The position numbers and the translations under genes are program-made. From contig CAYMUL010000004.1 in the NCBI GenBank assembly GCA_964393605.1, positions 62,001 through 126,000 of the forward strand: a DNA stretch of 64,000 bases, given 5' to 3'. The DNA comes from CAYMUL01 sp964393605 (GTDB lineage Bacteria; Bacteroidota; Ignavibacteria; Ignavibacteriales; Ignavibacteriaceae). Below are positions 63,447 through 64,000 of the stretch, piece after piece; the stretch's first letter is position 1, and every line of letters starts with the position of its first letter. The notes under the pieces were generated by a model that was not told where the DNA came from, ran no database searches, and was given only the letters and a program-made list of their open reading frames with translations.

Positions 63447-63914
63447 TTATGAATGATTGATGTTTATTTTAGTATTGAATTTCATTGTCGATAACACAAA
63501 ACTTGTTCTGATTTTATCGATACCTTTTATTGTAGTTAATTTGTTGAGCATAAAATCTTCATAGTCTTTAATGTTCGCGGCAAGCACTTTGAGCATAAAA
63601 TCATGATCGCCGGCGATATGATAACACTCCAGGATTTGTGGTAATTTTTTGATTTCGGTAGTGAAGTGTTGAACAGTCGCTTTTCCGTGCTTTGCAAGTG
63701 AAACGGCAACAAATGCGAGCGTTCCCATCCCAACTTTGTTGGGATTAAGAATGGCAACATACCTGCTAATGATTCCGTTTTTTTCCAGACGTTTGACACG
63801 CTCGAGGCACGCTGGCGGAGATATTCCTATATCCGCCGCAAGTTGCGCATTCGTTATATTTGAATTTGATTGAAGCGATTCGAGTATGTGTAAGTCTATA
63901 TTGTCGAGATTCAT
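63447..63914 (-). CDS. Lrp/AsnC-family transcriptional regulator
   Basis: A 155-residue regulator. The N-terminal winged helix-turn-helix covers residues 5-60 (DIDLHILESLQSNSNI-type start, ISPPACLERVKRLEKNG recognition helix). The C-terminal RAM domain for amino-acid sensing is at about 65-145 (GDHDFMLKV, FVLSTMKF). The ATG at 63914 gives the canonical start; an upstream extension is open but not family-like. It lies 21 bp before the PLP enzyme gene and probably regulates it in response to an amino acid, as well as its own promoter, where a dyad is visible. Confidence 0.93.
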   Translation of the reverse strand: MNLDNIDLHILESLQSNSNITNAQLAADIGISPPACLERVKRLEKNGIISRYVAILNPNKVGMGTLAFVAVSLAKHGKATVQHFTTEIKKLPQILECYHIAGDHDFMLKVLAANIKDYEDFMLNKLTTIKGIDKIRTSFVLSTMKFNTKININHS

Positions 63915-63943
63915 AATTTTCCTATAAATGCTTAATAAAAATA

Positions 63944-63963
63944 GGTAATTTATTGTTATTACC
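63944..63963. promoter_or_regulatory. Candidate autoregulatory operator of the Lrp gene
   Basis: GGTAAT-N8-ATTACC forms a 20-bp perfect-arm dyad 30 bp upstream of the Lrp ATG. It overlaps by one base the -7 box at 63963-63970, so binding here would cover the expected transcription start. Confidence 0.45.
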
Positions 63964-63970
63964 AAATATA
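63963..63970 (-). promoter_or_regulatory. Possible -7 box of the Lrp-lyase operon
   Basis: The minus strand reads TATATTTG, matching TAnnTTTG and identical to the box before htrA. No TTG -33 element is present at standard spacing, so the call is tentative. Confidence 0.4.
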
Positions 63971-64000
63971 ATTTTGTAATAATTGATTTTTACAGAATAT

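Overview
The window looks like chromosome of a member of the Bacteroidota/Ignavibacteriota/Chlorobiota group, most likely an Ignavibacteria-type organism. The reasons are a PorX-type regulator of type IX secretion, a secreted protein ending in the type IX sorting motif (YQNYPNPFNPST), gluzincin/propeller/barrel and PKD envelope proteins, A+T-rich DNA, weak Shine-Dalgarno use with frequent TTG starts, and TAnnTTTG-like promoter boxes. No rRNA, tRNA or CRISPR array was found. The assignment is inference from gene content.

Layout. (1) 1-7653: birA converges on a minus-strand operon porX-tsaE-tsaB-DUF1573-accD. A divergent pair htrA-purB follows. (2) 7656-17149: a more A+T-rich polysaccharide island of seven minus-strand genes (glycosyltransferases, B12 radical SAM enzyme, methyltransferase, deacetylase, FAD enzyme, epimerase) plus a complete IS1380-family element. 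A perfect 47-bp direct repeat brackets it. The right copy is the genuine 3' end of the neighbouring type IX-secreted sugar dehydrogenase gene and begins at the first base after the IS. (3) 17172-27007: that sugar dehydrogenase, then a tight minus-strand cassette of RimK/Ddl-like ATP-grasp ligase, GCS2/YbdK carboxylate-amine ligase, class I glutamine amidotransferase, second ATP-grasp-like protein and a giant GH13 protein. This is the best candidate for a little-described biosynthetic system. (4) 27166-31409: membrane protein, lipoprotein, a repeat-rich gap, a secreted hydrolase and an SLC45-like sugar transporter. (5) 31521-43300: a plus-strand run with folate (pabBC), isoprenoid (fni, polyprenyl synthase), HPr/enzyme I and phosphoglucose/phosphomannose isomerase genes. 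It continues into a protease-propeller-barrel fusion, a PQQ-propeller lipoprotein, a PEGA protein and a receiver-only regulator. (6) 43418-47423: msrB, a split corrinoid methyltransferase set (MtaA/UroD-like, corrinoid protein, homocysteine methyltransferase) and a thioredoxin-TPR protein. (7) 47485-58609: two STAS proteins, a receiver-PP2C phosphatase, a Cache-HAMP histidine kinase, a LysM-FecR protein and a 1606-residue protein with 15 PKD repeats. (8) 58803-64000: two Hsp20 genes, copper chaperone and copper ATPase, then minus-strand methionine gamma-lyase-like and Lrp/AsnC genes.

How the genes work together. BirA and AccD serve acetyl-CoA carboxylase. PorX and the sorting-domain protein belong to type IX secretion. 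The amylase-like, sugar dehydrogenase, transporter and PTS genes suggest glucan and sugar use. The corrinoid set probably makes methionine from an unidentified methyl donor. The STAS/PP2C/kinase genes look like a partner-switching circuit wired to cell-envelope proteins.
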